From a virus: a stretch of 64,000 bases of DNA. The position numbers and the translations under genes were made by a program. This document shows positions 31,836 through 40,037 of this stretch, in pieces (within the stretch, counting starts at the first letter, position 1; each line of letters begins with the position of its first letter). The DNA lies in IMG/VR virus record IMGVR_UViG_3300042477_000480, positions 1-64,000 of that record; one strand, given 5' to 3'. The notes under the pieces are model-generated. The model had not been told where the DNA came from. It did no database searches and saw only the letters and a program-made list of their open reading frames with translations.

Positions 31836-32299
31836 TAGTTGTTCTCGGCTGTTGGCGGCGTGGTGCCGGCGATGTAAGCCAAACCCTTTTCGGTCACAGA
31901 GAAGTCAAACGAACCCTTTTCAAAGTCGTACTCTGAGTCTAGCAACCCACCCTGTACGCCAAGCTGCATAATGTTGGACACAATACGCGTGGCCAGCGCG
32001 CGAAACAGGTTGCCCATTTTTTCCTGATACTCGGCCAACGAATTAGCGCCGATGCCGTAGAGTCCGTCTTCTTTGACGTCGCTAAGTTCCTTGAGGATGC
32101 CTTCGACTTCCCAGACTTCAAGAAACTGTTTGTGGTGCTCTACAATTTGCTCGGCATCGGGATCGTCCATTACGCGGGATAGAAACGCGCCGAAGAGGCG
32201 CAGCACTTCATCACGCAATCCCTCGACAGAATTCATAATGTGGTGCTGGCAATCAGGTCGTTCGTCGTTTTCTTCTTCGTTGAACTCTTCGTCAAACAT
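31835..32299 (-). CDS. Acidic helical hypothetical protein
   Basis: 154 residues from ATG at 32299 (AGGAG eight bases upstream). It is mostly helical with a strongly acidic N-terminus (EEFNEEENDE). No domain is recognised. Confidence 0.6.
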   Translation of the reverse strand: MFDEEFNEEENDERPDCQHHIMNSVEGLRDEVLRLFGAFLSRVMDDPDAEQIVEHHKQFLEVWEVEGILKELSDVKEDGLYGIGANSLAEYQEKMGNLFRALATRIVSNIMQLGVQGGLLDSEYDFEKGSFDFSVTEKGLAYIAGTTPPTAENN

Positions 32300-32308
32300 C
32301 AGTCGCTC

Positions 32309-32620
32309 CTAGATTGACTCCTGTAATCGGGCGCCGGCCAGTGCGGCGTCATACGCACCGCGGGCCATGATACGATTGTACGCAGCCTCGCGCAGCTGGC
32401 CGAGATAGTCGGCGTACTGCTGGTCGCTGTGGACCATGGCCTCGGCGCTCGAAAAGCTGTGCGGCTTTCCGGTCAGCGGGTTGTCTCCGGAATTCATGAT
32501 TCTGGTAATCGCGGCAAGCTTAACGCTGTGCCGATTATCCTCCAGCGTCATCTCCGTCTTGACTGCATCCGCGAGCTGCTGGGTGGCCGACAGAATCAGC
32601 GTTGAGAAATTTTCTGCCAT
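32309..32620 (-). CDS. Small hypothetical phage protein
   Basis: 103 residues from ATG at 32620. It is helical. A DNPLTGKPHSFSSAEAM segment (residues about 51-67) and a Y..YL..LREAAY segment follow a pattern I recall from small phage proteins of unknown role. Confidence 0.55.
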   Translation of the reverse strand: MAENFSTLILSATQQLADAVKTEMTLEDNRHSVKLAAITRIMNSGDNPLTGKPHSFSSAEAMVHSDQQYADYLGQLREAAYNRIMARGAYDAALAGARLQESI

Positions 32621-32648
32621 TGTGTTCTCGGTTTTCTATGGTTGGAAA

Positions 32649-32918
32649 TTAACTGTTTGCGTCATTGTCGTGTTCCCACGCCTGACGCTCTTGTTTGGTT
32701 GGTTGCCTTTTTGGATATTTTTCCGGGTGGCAGACCTGACATCGCGCACGGGTGCATCCGCCGCAGCGTAACCCTTTTCGGTAGTGGCCATCTTCAATAA
32801 CGTGAGCGGGTCGTCCGTTTTGCAGGCTTTGCTGCCACGTTTCCATACCGGCGTTGATTTGCTTTCGCTGTTTGATGCGCCGCGCAATGATGTGTTTTTC
32901 TTCGTGGTAACGTTTCAT
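32649..32918 (-). CDS. Small basic protein with Cys cluster
   Basis: 89 residues from ATG at 32918 (AGGT upstream). A C-x2-C-x4-C-x2-C cluster (CGGC..ARCQVC) is followed by HPEKYPKRQPTKQERQA, a pattern I recall from planctomycete and phage genomes. It is very basic and probably binds nucleic acid or zinc. A second frame on the same stretch is a shadow. Confidence 0.6.
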   Translation of the reverse strand: MKRYHEEKHIIARRIKQRKQINAGMETWQQSLQNGRPAHVIEDGHYRKGLRCGGCTRARCQVCHPEKYPKRQPTKQERQAWEHDNDANS

Positions 32919-32922
32919 GGTT

Positions 32923-33372
32923 TTACCTGCCGTCTGTTTCGCAGTAAATCACAAAAGTACAGCCGCATTGTTGCGCGAGCTTTACAACGTTTGGCGCATA
33001 CACCGAAACAATTTTTGTTTTGTCGATTTTGTTGGCTGCGAGCAGAGCGAGCAGCCCCATTTTTGCAATGCCGCGCCGTCTATATTCCGGATCTACAAAG
33101 CATTCGACTGTTTGCGCTACGACCGGGCGTCCCTTGAATTTTTCAGTCCAAGGGCGCGTGCCTACCCATCCGGCAAGGACGTCGTCGCACCAAATGAGCG
33201 CCAGCGCCATTTCTGGGTGCAGACCGGGTTCGACGTGCAGGTAACGTTTGGTCAGCTCTTTTTGTATTGAGCTGTCGCTACCCGAATCCGGCCACGAAAG
33301 CCGCGACATTATTGCCGCGACGTCGATACATCCTAGTTTATTGATGTCTTTGATTTTGATTACAAATTCCAT
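32923..33372 (-). CDS. GNAT-family acetyltransferase
   Basis: 149 residues from ATG at 33372, with GGAGG six bases upstream. The acetyl-CoA-binding motif of GNAT enzymes is clear: VECFVDPEYRRRGIAK with a following LLALLAANK helix. The C-terminus has the typical strand VSVYAPNVVKLAQQCG. GNAT proteins transfer an acetyl group to amines; the target here is unknown and could be host protein, toxin or small molecule. It follows tRNA-Thr with a possible promoter between them. Confidence 0.8.
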   Translation of the reverse strand: MEFVIKIKDINKLGCIDVAAIMSRLSWPDSGSDSSIQKELTKRYLHVEPGLHPEMALALIWCDDVLAGWVGTRPWTEKFKGRPVVAQTVECFVDPEYRRRGIAKMGLLALLAANKIDKTKIVSVYAPNVVKLAQQCGCTFVIYCETDGR

Positions 33373-33397
33373 AGTTGTCCTCCGTGACAACCATGAA

Positions 33398-33406
33398 ATT
33401 ATATCA
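33398..33406 (-). promoter_or_regulatory. Extended -10 promoter element (candidate)
   Basis: TGATATAAT on the minus strand lies just after tRNA-Thr and about 26 bases before the GNAT start. The TGnTATAAT form can work without a -35 hexamer, which is not visible here. Confidence 0.4.
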
Positions 33407-33409
33407 AAG

Positions 33410-33482
33410 AGCCGGCGGCCGGACTCGAACCGGCGACCTGCTGATTACAAATCAGCAGCTCTACCAACTGAGCTACACCGGC
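33410..33482 (-). tRNA. tRNA-Thr (anticodon TGT)
   Basis: Read on the minus strand this is a standard 73-base tRNA. The acceptor stem is GCCGGTG/CGCCGGC (one G-U pair) and the D stem is GCTC/GAGC. The anticodon stem GCTGA/TCAGC has the loop TTTGTAA (anticodon TGT), and the T arm is GCCGG-TTCGAGT-CCGGC. CCA is not encoded. Confidence 0.95.
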
Positions 33483-33483
33483 A

Positions 33484-33951
33484 TTAAATCAAAATGACAT
33501 CACTGTCGACCGGCCAATAATATGGCAGATCGTCGGGTTCTTGCCAACCAAATCGCGAATAGTGATTGTGATCTTTGCGCAGCAGATTACTGCGATGGCT
33601 AGCATGAAACTTTTTATTGCCGAACCATTTTGGGTAAGGCACTATTAATGCTTCGCCGCGCTCGCGGCGATACGCGTCCATAAACTGCGTGTGCAAACTG
33701 TCGCGGAAACCGCGTTTGCGCCATTCACGGCAAACAATTGCGCTGTATGCAATAAGCGCTATCTCTTCGCCCACCCACATTCGTACGGCCGGGTGATTGC
33801 GCCACCGAGAACTGCCCGGTGTGTGGTCGCCGATTGCAATGCCCAAACACAAAAGTATTTGCTTGCACTCGACGCGTTGTTTGCCTAAACGCTTGTTATC
33901 TAAACACGCAGCCGACGCCCTAAAACTTGGCAGCGGCAGAAACGTTTGCAT
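33484..33951 (-). CDS. MSMEG_6728-like pyrimidine-dimer glycosylase
   Basis: 155 residues from ATG at 33951. The N-terminus MQTFLPLPSFRASAACLDNKRLGKQR, then WRNHPAVRMWVG, ALIAY segments, CREWRKRG and a late GWQEP, matches the MSMEG_6728 family, which I recall annotated as pyrimidine dimer DNA glycosylases. This family is thought to repair UV-damaged DNA. The match is by eye. It lies next to tRNA-Thr; a repair role fits a phage with other repair genes nearby. Confidence 0.7.
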   Translation of the reverse strand: MQTFLPLPSFRASAACLDNKRLGKQRVECKQILLCLGIAIGDHTPGSSRWRNHPAVRMWVGEEIALIAYSAIVCREWRKRGFRDSLHTQFMDAYRRERGEALIVPYPKWFGNKKFHASHRSNLLRKDHNHYSRFGWQEPDDLPYYWPVDSDVILI

Positions 33952-33959
33952 GTTAGTAT

Positions 33960-34319
33960 TTAGTCGTCGTACTCGTCTTCTTCGTACTCTGTGTCGGCCT
34001 CAAAATCTTCTTCATAACTGGGTTCTTCTTCGTCTTCGTCTTCTTCGTCATCCCACTCCTCGTCGTCGTCCTCCCACTCCTCGTCGTCTTCGTCCCAGTC
34101 TTCATCGTCATCATCGTCGTCGGGGATGTAGAAATTTGGTTTCGGTAATTCGAAGTCGCTATCGTCGTCTTCGTCGTCATCGTTGTCGTCGCCGACAAAC
34201 TGCCACTCCTCTTCGATAAAATCGTCGTTGAGTCCGTCGTCGTATTTTGCGGACAGGGTGCGACGAAACGACGCAGGCGCTAGATAACGAATTGGATTAT
34301 CCGATGTCACGAGCTTCAC
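33960..34319 (-). CDS. Highly acidic small protein
   Basis: 119 residues from GTG at 34319. About 60 of the last 90 residues are Asp or Glu. The first 30 residues are ordinary, with KLVTSDNPIRYLAPASFRR. It could be a DNA-mimic or binding tail, but no family is recognised. It overlaps the C-terminal codons of the primase-like gene by 23 bases. Confidence 0.6.
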   Translation of the reverse strand: MKLVTSDNPIRYLAPASFRRTLSAKYDDGLNDDFIEEEWQFVGDDNDDDEDDDSDFELPKPNFYIPDDDDDDEDWDEDDEEWEDDDEEWDDEEDEDEEEPSYEEDFEADTEYEEDEYDD

Positions 34320-36924
34320 TGTTGGTTAAAAGGAATTGATCGCCCCAGTCCGTTGTGATCGATATTCCCGGCATTCCTCGTATTGATTCTTCTGCTATAA
34401 GTGCGCCTGATTTTAGCAGCAACTCTTTAATTAGCAACCAGTTAGGTATGACTGTTTTGCTGCTATAAAAATAACGATCTACCGCCCTCTGATTCAACCA
34501 CCAATAGTCTTTTTTTCTTACAAGGTAGTTTGCGGCTTGCGACCGATTTCTTGGGTGCGGCACAATTGTTAGCTGGCGGTTATTAACGGCACGACCTAAC
34601 TCTAGTAACAAGGCGGTATGCGCGTTTTCGTCGGTAACTAACTGATTTAGCGCACAATCTAGCTGAAAACTGCTGCCGTACGTTTCTGTTAACCAGCCGG
34701 CTAAATCTGACAAAACTGCCCGCGTCATGTTTACACTGCCCGCCGCTATCGTCATGCGCTGTTTTAATGCCCGCTGAATGTAGGCTGGCAAAACGTGCCT
34801 AAACACACTAAAGTCTGCCGCGCCAACAGACGCGCTGCCGGTAATTACCTGCCACCCGTAGCTCGGGGCGATGGCTGCTGCGGGCTGTGTTATTTTGACA
34901 AATATCGGATACGCGTGACACCGCGGTATTACGGTGCCGTAACTCGCGTCGTCGAAGGTACTCGCGGCAAATAACGGCCAGTCCGCGTTTTCTGCCAGCT
35001 CTGCGAGATTGCGACTAACGTGACTGCGGTGCAACGTTGTCGAGTGCTTATAACTGCAGGCTAGTTCGTTGCCCAGCATTGCCGCCAACGTAAAGGACGC
35101 GCCTGACATACCTGTCGCGGTGGGTTCTTTGCGTACAACCGGCGCGATTAAATCTGTGGCAATTGCGGCGAACACTGTCCATATAAACGCATTATCCGGG
35201 CTGGGCGTTAAAAACTGTTTGATGGCCGGCGGTGCAACTGGCGTGGGCTCAGGAAAGGCTGCAGATTGTTTTTTTGTTTTCGGCAGCATTGTCGGCGTAA
35301 CTGCGCCGTCATTAGTCAGCTCAAACTGCGCAAAACGAAATACGCCTGCGCGGTCGTCCCAGCCTAGACGACTTGAAATGCTAATGAGTTCTGGCTTATT
35401 TAACTCAATAGATATCAAGTGGCTGCGTTTGTTCCACATGTTGTCAAAAACGACAAGCTTCTTTTTTGGCGCCATGTATGCTTGTGCGTACGCCAGCAAG
35501 CCCATACCTTCAATACGCTTAGCGCTGTCTGAGAATTCAAATTGCTCGCCGTCGATGTGGATGACGCCGCTGTATGTTTTGTGCCCGTTATCTTCTTGCA
35601 CAATTTTTGTGATTGCGATATTGGCCGAACAGATTCTGTGATTTGCGCTATTCCACCAACCGTCACCGCGCGCAATGACGACGCGTCGGCGGGCAGTCTG
35701 TATAGAGCCCAGCGGCACAGCCAACGTCGCATGCGACAGAACCCGATCTGCGAACCCGGCTGAAAAATTGTCATTCATTTTTTTCAAAAACGGCGCCAGC
35801 TTGTCCGGCGATACTGTCAGCCGTGTGGCGAAAGACTGGGCCGCGATTTCGCTCATTGGTTTCAGCGCGTTATGCAGGCTGACCTGCCACGTTGTCGCCG
35901 CGTATCGAATGTTTGTGAGTTGTTTGAGCGGGTTATCTTGTTCTCGTGTTTTTTTGTGCAACGGTGGCGTGACGCACACATACCCGCGGGCAGTGGCCGC
36001 GCGGCTGATCAGCTCCGGCGAAATCGCCGCGCTTTGGAACAGGCGCGTAATCGGCGCAAATGCCAACCAGTTCTGCCCGTAACTGTTTGCTTCCGGCCCG
36101 GTATAGCTCGCGGCAATTGGCAGCAACTCTACGCCGCGTTTCAACTGCTCGCACTGCATTTGCAGCGCCCACATAGGCGAGTCAACAACGAATTGCGTAT
36201 TTTTTAGTATCTCCGGCGCCGGCTTTAACATAGCGTCAAGGAGAAAGTAACCGGCTTCGGGTCTTTTGCGTTTGTATCCGTTAACGGGAATGTAGTTGTA
36301 CCGCGCGTCAAAATCTTCGCTGTACTGGACGAGCATTGCTCCGGCGAAACGGCCGGGAAGATCGTAGAACGGGAACACGATGCTTGCGCCGCCGCGGCGA
36401 AAGTTTTTAGGGCACGGCCGCCCTATCTCTGCGCATACTTTGGCTATCTGTTCTTTGTGCGCTACGCCAACAAAACCGCGCGCGTTTATTTCGCTGCTTA
36501 CGCCGAGTTCGCGCAGGCGGCAGGCAATTACGTCGTCGCCGTGGCTCCAAATTTGCGGTTCCGTATCCGCCCAAAAATCTTGCAGGTGTGCTTGCTTTTG
36601 AACCGCCCGGCTATACTCATTAATAGCCGTTGTTTTATCGGCAGCGCTAATCAGCCGTAAATCAACAAATTTGTCGATTGCGTCGGCTATGCTTGTATTC
36701 CATATTGACGCCGCAAAGGTTATGATATCTCCATGGGCCCCGCATGTATTACAGTGCAGCCAGACGCCGTTCGCGGCAATGTCATCAAACAAGTACAGCG
36801 TGTTTTGATGACAGCTTGGACACGCAACAATATTTGGGAATGACGGATTTTCCGGCGCGACGCCTAATGCCGATAGGGCGTGCATATGGTGATGTCGGCC
36901 GATTAAACAGGTAGGAAACCCCAT
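34297..36924 (-). CDS. DnaG-like primase/helicase-type protein
   Basis: 875 residues. A zinc finger (C35-x2-C38, C58-x2-C61) is followed by GDIITF, as in DnaG. Near residues 246-254 VVDSPMWAL stands where TOPRIM primases have VVEGPFDA, so the acid is kept (D) but the motif is altered. The C-terminal part has a GMSGASFT loop where a helicase-type Walker A could sit, but the usual GK[ST] is absent. It may be an inactive or variant primase-helicase. The start is uncertain: ATG at 36924 overlaps the ATG of the divergent gene at 36923, and ATG at 36885 is also possible. Confidence 0.6.
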   Translation of the reverse strand: MGFPTCLIGRHHHMHALSALGVAPENPSFPNIVACPSCHQNTLYLFDDIAANGVWLHCNTCGAHGDIITFAASIWNTSIADAIDKFVDLRLISAADKTTAINEYSRAVQKQAHLQDFWADTEPQIWSHGDDVIACRLRELGVSSEINARGFVGVAHKEQIAKVCAEIGRPCPKNFRRGGASIVFPFYDLPGRFAGAMLVQYSEDFDARYNYIPVNGYKRKRPEAGYFLLDAMLKPAPEILKNTQFVVDSPMWALQMQCEQLKRGVELLPIAASYTGPEANSYGQNWLAFAPITRLFQSAAISPELISRAATARGYVCVTPPLHKKTREQDNPLKQLTNIRYAATTWQVSLHNALKPMSEIAAQSFATRLTVSPDKLAPFLKKMNDNFSAGFADRVLSHATLAVPLGSIQTARRRVVIARGDGWWNSANHRICSANIAITKIVQEDNGHKTYSGVIHIDGEQFEFSDSAKRIEGMGLLAYAQAYMAPKKKLVVFDNMWNKRSHLISIELNKPELISISSRLGWDDRAGVFRFAQFELTNDGAVTPTMLPKTKKQSAAFPEPTPVAPPAIKQFLTPSPDNAFIWTVFAAIATDLIAPVVRKEPTATGMSGASFTLAAMLGNELACSYKHSTTLHRSHVSRNLAELAENADWPLFAASTFDDASYGTVIPRCHAYPIFVKITQPAAAIAPSYGWQVITGSASVGAADFSVFRHVLPAYIQRALKQRMTIAAGSVNMTRAVLSDLAGWLTETYGSSFQLDCALNQLVTDENAHTALLLELGRAVNNRQLTIVPHPRNRSQAANYLVRKKDYWWLNQRAVDRYFYSSKTVIPNWLLIKELLLKSGALIAEESIRGMPGISITTDWGDQFLLTNSEARDIG

Positions 36925-38107
36925 GACAAATATTCCACTCGATCAGGCACACGACGTCAGCGGTCGCGAACTGCACCGGCTAACTACGCTTTTTACGTGC
37001 CCGGATTTTGTTAAATCTGCGTCGCAGGATCGCACGCACGGCACCGACGAGTTGCCGCGGCACGTCTATGCCGATCAATACAATAAACTTTACCCGTGTC
37101 ATTCCGCCGCTGCAACGTGGCTCTCCGCGCTGTACTTCGCCGATAAGAAGGCTGAGTTTGCTGAAAAGCGCGCAAACGAGATCCAAGCCCGCATCCACGG
37201 CGCGGCACGTTTCTTTGGTATTTTGGGCTCGGTGACGGAGCTGGAAGAGAAGGTAGCCGCGGCAAACTCTACTGACCTCAACAGTCTTCCAGACAGCGAG
37301 TTTGCCATTGTCTGGTGCGGCGAGAACGGCGCCGGCAAGGAGCGGCATTGGCCGTTGCGTAATGCCACAGAAGTAAAATTTGCGGCAGCGCATTTTAAAA
37401 ACTTTCGCGATCAGTTTGTGTTTGCTGACCGTCACACGATTGCAAACAAAATTCTTGAAAAGGCTGCGCAGTATGACGCGGATGTGTCCGAAGCGGACGG
37501 CTCGTTAGAGCTGGCTGCGGGTCTGGGCGCGTGCGCGGCAAAAGTTGCCAGCGAAATGATTAAAGACCGCGTACGGCTCACTCAGCGCAGCCATGGTGCG
37601 CTGGCCAGTGAGTTGTCCAAATTAGCCGCCGCTATCGACAAGAACCCGGAACGGGCTCGCTCAGTCGATATGCGTCTTAAGTTGGCGAGCGCGGTCGATG
37701 ACTTTGATCGCAGTACTAACCTGCACCGGCTGTACGACGCTGGTGGTTTGCCCCGACCCGAAGAAGTGTTGTTTGCCATCACGGAGAAGGTAGCGCGCGA
37801 CTTCATGGAAGAAAACGTCGAGACAACGACGGGTAACGTGTACGCGCTCACGGACTTGGAAAAGCTAGCAGTTGAAGACGTTCGCGCGTGGCTCGGCGAC
37901 GAGTTTGCAGACGCTGTGACCGCGGGCGGCGTTTACATGGACCGCGAAAAACTGGCGGCGATTGTGCCGACGCTTGACCGCGGTATGGCGTCTATGCTGG
38001 ATCGGCTTATGTCCGAAAAAAGCGCAGGCGCTGTTGTGAAGGCCGCCGAGGCTAACGACACGCTGCTGTCGCTTGCGCGACTGCACGAACTGGCTAGCGA
38101 GGGCTGA
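36923..38107 (+). CDS. Hypothetical protein, divergent from the primase-like gene
   Basis: 394 residues from ATG at 36923 with AGGTAGGA just upstream, inside the first codons of the opposite gene. The N-terminus has LPRHVYADQYNKLYPCHSAA and a WLSALYFADKKAEF stretch; a central block (KERHWPLRNATEVKFAAAHF, with RDQFVFADRHTIANKI) recalls phage proteins of unknown role. The protein is helical and charged. It is followed on the same strand by an initiator-like tRNA. Confidence 0.7.
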   Translation: MTNIPLDQAHDVSGRELHRLTTLFTCPDFVKSASQDRTHGTDELPRHVYADQYNKLYPCHSAAATWLSALYFADKKAEFAEKRANEIQARIHGAARFFGILGSVTELEEKVAAANSTDLNSLPDSEFAIVWCGENGAGKERHWPLRNATEVKFAAAHFKNFRDQFVFADRHTIANKILEKAAQYDADVSEADGSLELAAGLGACAAKVASEMIKDRVRLTQRSHGALASELSKLAAAIDKNPERARSVDMRLKLASAVDDFDRSTNLHRLYDAGGLPRPEEVLFAITEKVARDFMEENVETTTGNVYALTDLEKLAVEDVRAWLGDEFADAVTAGGVYMDREKLAAIVPTLDRGMASMLDRLMSEKSAGAVVKAAEANDTLLSLARLHELASEG

Positions 38108-38116
38108 ACAAATCGA

Positions 38117-38190
38117 CGTGGCGTAGAGCAGTCTGGTAGCTCGCCAGCCTCATAAGCTGGAGGCCGTCGGTTCGAATCCGACCGCCACTA
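38117..38190 (+). tRNA. Initiator-like tRNA-Met (anticodon CAT)
   Basis: A 74-base cloverleaf on the plus strand: D stem GAGC/GCTC, anticodon stem CCAGC/GCTGG with loop CTCATAA (CAT), and T arm GTCGG-TTCGAAT-CCGAC. The first acceptor pair is a C1-T72 mismatch and the D stem holds A11-T24, both marks of initiator tRNA. But the anticodon stem lacks the three G-C pairs normally needed. This makes it an initiator-like tRNA of unclear use. CCA is not encoded. Confidence 0.85.
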
Positions 38191-38445
38191 TTCTTCTTTT
38201 GCGTTGCCGTCTTCAACGATGCCAAGAACTTCGTTGAAGAATTCTATGCAACGCCTGCCGGCAATGCCGCTCTTTTCTGTTGCCGGCGGCTGCGCTGGCT
38301 GCGCGGCGGGGTCAATATTTTGCGATGTTAATCCGAGGCGCTGGCACTCTTCTAGATACATTTGCCAGTTTTCGTAATCTTCTCTATCGCGCGGATTTTC
38401 GTACGGTACGTATGGGTTATCAAGCAGATGGTCGTTCCAGCCCAT
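38188..38445 (-). CDS. Small hypothetical protein
   Basis: 85 residues from ATG at 38445. It is acidic, with NPYVPYENPRDREDYENW near the start. No family is recognised. Its stop codon overlaps the 3' end of the opposite-strand tRNA by three bases, and its start lies inside the csrA-like gene. Confidence 0.55.
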   Translation of the reverse strand: MGWNDHLLDNPYVPYENPRDREDYENWQMYLEECQRLGLTSQNIDPAAQPAQPPATEKSGIAGRRCIEFFNEVLGIVEDGNAKEE

Positions 38446-38614
38446 TTTTGCGCTTCTTCTTTTTTAGAGTGCGCAGCTCGCCGCGAATGACAGTCACGGC
38501 AAGCGGCGCGGTAACACCGATCTTTACGCGGTCACCGCATATGTCCAGTATCTTCAGCACAACATTGTCGCCGATTACAACCTCTTCTTCTTTTTTTCGT
38601 GAAATTACGAGCAC
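38420..38614 (-). CDS. csrA: CsrA-like RNA-binding translational regulator
   Basis: 64 residues from GTG at 38614. The N-terminus MLVISRKKEEEVVIGD, then VVLKILDICGDRVKIGVTAP and VTVIRGEL, is the CsrA signature (MLVLSRK..E..VIG...V.V..I.G.KV.LGI.AP..V.V.R.E). The family binds GGA motifs in mRNA leaders to block or stabilise translation. A phage copy could redirect host translation or control phage genes. The basic tail (KKKKRK) is longer than in many hosts. Confidence 0.9.
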   Translation of the reverse strand: MLVISRKKEEEVVIGDNVVLKILDICGDRVKIGVTAPLAVTVIRGELRTLKKKKRKNGLERPSA

Positions 38615-38628
38615 GGGAGTTGTTTACC

Positions 38629-39300
38629 TTACTGGGCAGCATTTCGTAGCAGCTCGACTACCTGTTGCGTGTTGCCGTTTTCAAGATTTAATGCGGCTAG
38701 TTGCGCAACCAGCAATTCTGTTTTCATACGGATCGACTGGTTGATGTCTTCTGTTTTTCCAGCTTCTAGATCGTAGACGGCATTAAACATTGCCGGGTCG
38801 TCTGAGAAATCCTCGATGCTCGGCGAAACGCGCGCAGCGCGCAACGCTACACGCAAAATATCTGGCGGGTTGATAATGCCCTCGCTGTCGAGCACGGCGC
38901 CTATGTACGAGCGGATCTCTTCGTTGAACGGCTCTTTGTCTTCTTCCTCTGGCGGCGATATCAGCAACGCCTCTGTGATACCCCACGCCACTTCTTCGGC
39001 GTCCGCGGGGTCCCACATGTCGGGCCGATATGTTGCGCCGCCAAGCACGTTACAGAAATCAATGAAATCTGGCAGCGACTTGAAGAAGCTGTCTGTAGTT
39101 AAGATCTGGATGGCGACCAGCAACTTGTCGAGCGCCAGCTGCGGCAGCTCAACGTTAAACTCTTCTTCGACCTCTAGCGTGATGGTCGCCGGGTCCCAGT
39201 CGAGGGCTTCTGTACCAAATTTGTCAAGGAACAGCGTCAGGAGTACGCTCGCGAACGTCTCCCGGCTCATCCAAGCTTCCTGCATCAAATTTTTTGGCAT
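38629..39300 (-). CDS. Acidic helical hypothetical protein
   Basis: 223 residues from ATG at 39300 (AGGA upstream). It is mainly helical and acidic. The first 25 codons overlap the end of the next gene upstream by 77 bases. No family is recognised. Confidence 0.6.
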   Translation of the reverse strand: MPKNLMQEAWMSRETFASVLLTLFLDKFGTEALDWDPATITLEVEEEFNVELPQLALDKLLVAIQILTTDSFFKSLPDFIDFCNVLGGATYRPDMWDPADAEEVAWGITEALLISPPEEEDKEPFNEEIRSYIGAVLDSEGIINPPDILRVALRAARVSPSIEDFSDDPAMFNAVYDLEAGKTEDINQSIRMKTELLVAQLAALNLENGNTQQVVELLRNAAQ

Positions 39301-39775
39301 GAAATCCTGCCCTCTGCTCTATCTGCAGTACGCCCCGGCGGTACAGCTCATTCAGATTATACGCGATGGACTCAAGTGGCGCGCAGGCCAAAAGAGCCGT
39401 CGTTTCGCCTGATTCTAGGTCTAGCCAACCCGTTTGCCCGGTCCACGTGCAGTGCTGCCCGTCCGCGAATGCCAGATGGTCAAGGCAGCACGATTCTTCT
39501 CCCGCTGTGTTGGCATTTTTTTGCGCCCAGACACCTTCGAGGATTAGCAGGCGCTGCTCGGCTTTTAGGAAGTCCAGCCGCTCTAACAGATCTGCCAGTA
39601 GGATGTAAAACAGGTTGTCTGGCGAAACAACGTCTTCTCCGCCCGGGACAGGCTGGCGGAGCGTGGTCGTAAAAAGGTTGCGTATTTGCAACTTGCTAAG
39701 TTTTACGACCCGCATTACCATATCCAGCGTCAGGTCCTTTTTTTCTTCGGAGGTCTTTATGTCTATTTCCGTCAT
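39224..39775 (-). CDS. Hypothetical protein
   Basis: 183 residues from ATG at 39775 with AAAGG six bases upstream; a longer frame to 39982 has an unlikely Ser/Pro/Ala-rich start and overlaps a plus-strand gene. The protein has a helical N-terminus, a CCLDH segment and a conserved-looking TGWLDLESGETTALLAC block. No domain is recognised. Confidence 0.6.
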   Translation of the reverse strand: MTEIDIKTSEEKKDLTLDMVMRVVKLSKLQIRNLFTTTLRQPVPGGEDVVSPDNLFYILLADLLERLDFLKAEQRLLILEGVWAQKNANTAGEESCCLDHLAFADGQHCTWTGQTGWLDLESGETTALLACAPLESIAYNLNELYRRGVLQIEQRAGFHAKKFDAGSLDEPGDVRERTPDAVP

Positions 39776-40037
39776 TGACAACCTTTCTAACATTACCACC
39801 GGCCGCGCCGAGATTGTTGTCAGCGCGTCAGGCATTGAAGAACTCATGGCCGCATCGACGGCTGAGATTGCGTTACAGAAAGCTGCGGCAGCCGGCTTGC
39901 ATCGCCCGGGCGTTTCTAGCGCGAGCGGTCCGTATCCGGTTGACGCGGATGGCAAGACGGACGACGACTTGCTGCTCGGCAAGCGCGGGCCGGTAGCCGG
40001 CTACCGCCGCGATTTTGTTATCTTGGCCTCGATTTGA
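39759..40037 (+). CDS. Small plus-strand protein nested between minus-strand genes
   Basis: 92 residues from ATG at 39759, with GGAGG seven bases upstream, the best ribosome-binding site in the area. The first 40 residues look like a normal mixed protein; the C-terminus ends DFVILASI. Its start overlaps the start of the divergent gene at 39775 by 17 bases; its end overlaps the tail of the convergent gene at 40018. A strong plus-strand terminator lies 300 bases downstream. The function is unknown. Confidence 0.55.
   Translation: MSISVIDNLSNITTGRAEIVVSASGIEELMAASTAEIALQKAAAAGLHRPGVSSASGPYPVDADGKTDDDLLLGKRGPVAGYRRDFVILASI

Noticed and set aside
32636-32887. An alternative frame across the small Cys-cluster gene.
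   Set aside because: The frame at 32649-32918 has a conserved pattern; this one is a shadow.
39776-39982. A longer N-terminus for the gene at 39775.
   Set aside because: The extension is Ser/Pro/Ala-rich and unlike a real protein start; ATG at 39775 has an AAAGG before it, and the region is the plus-strand gene.
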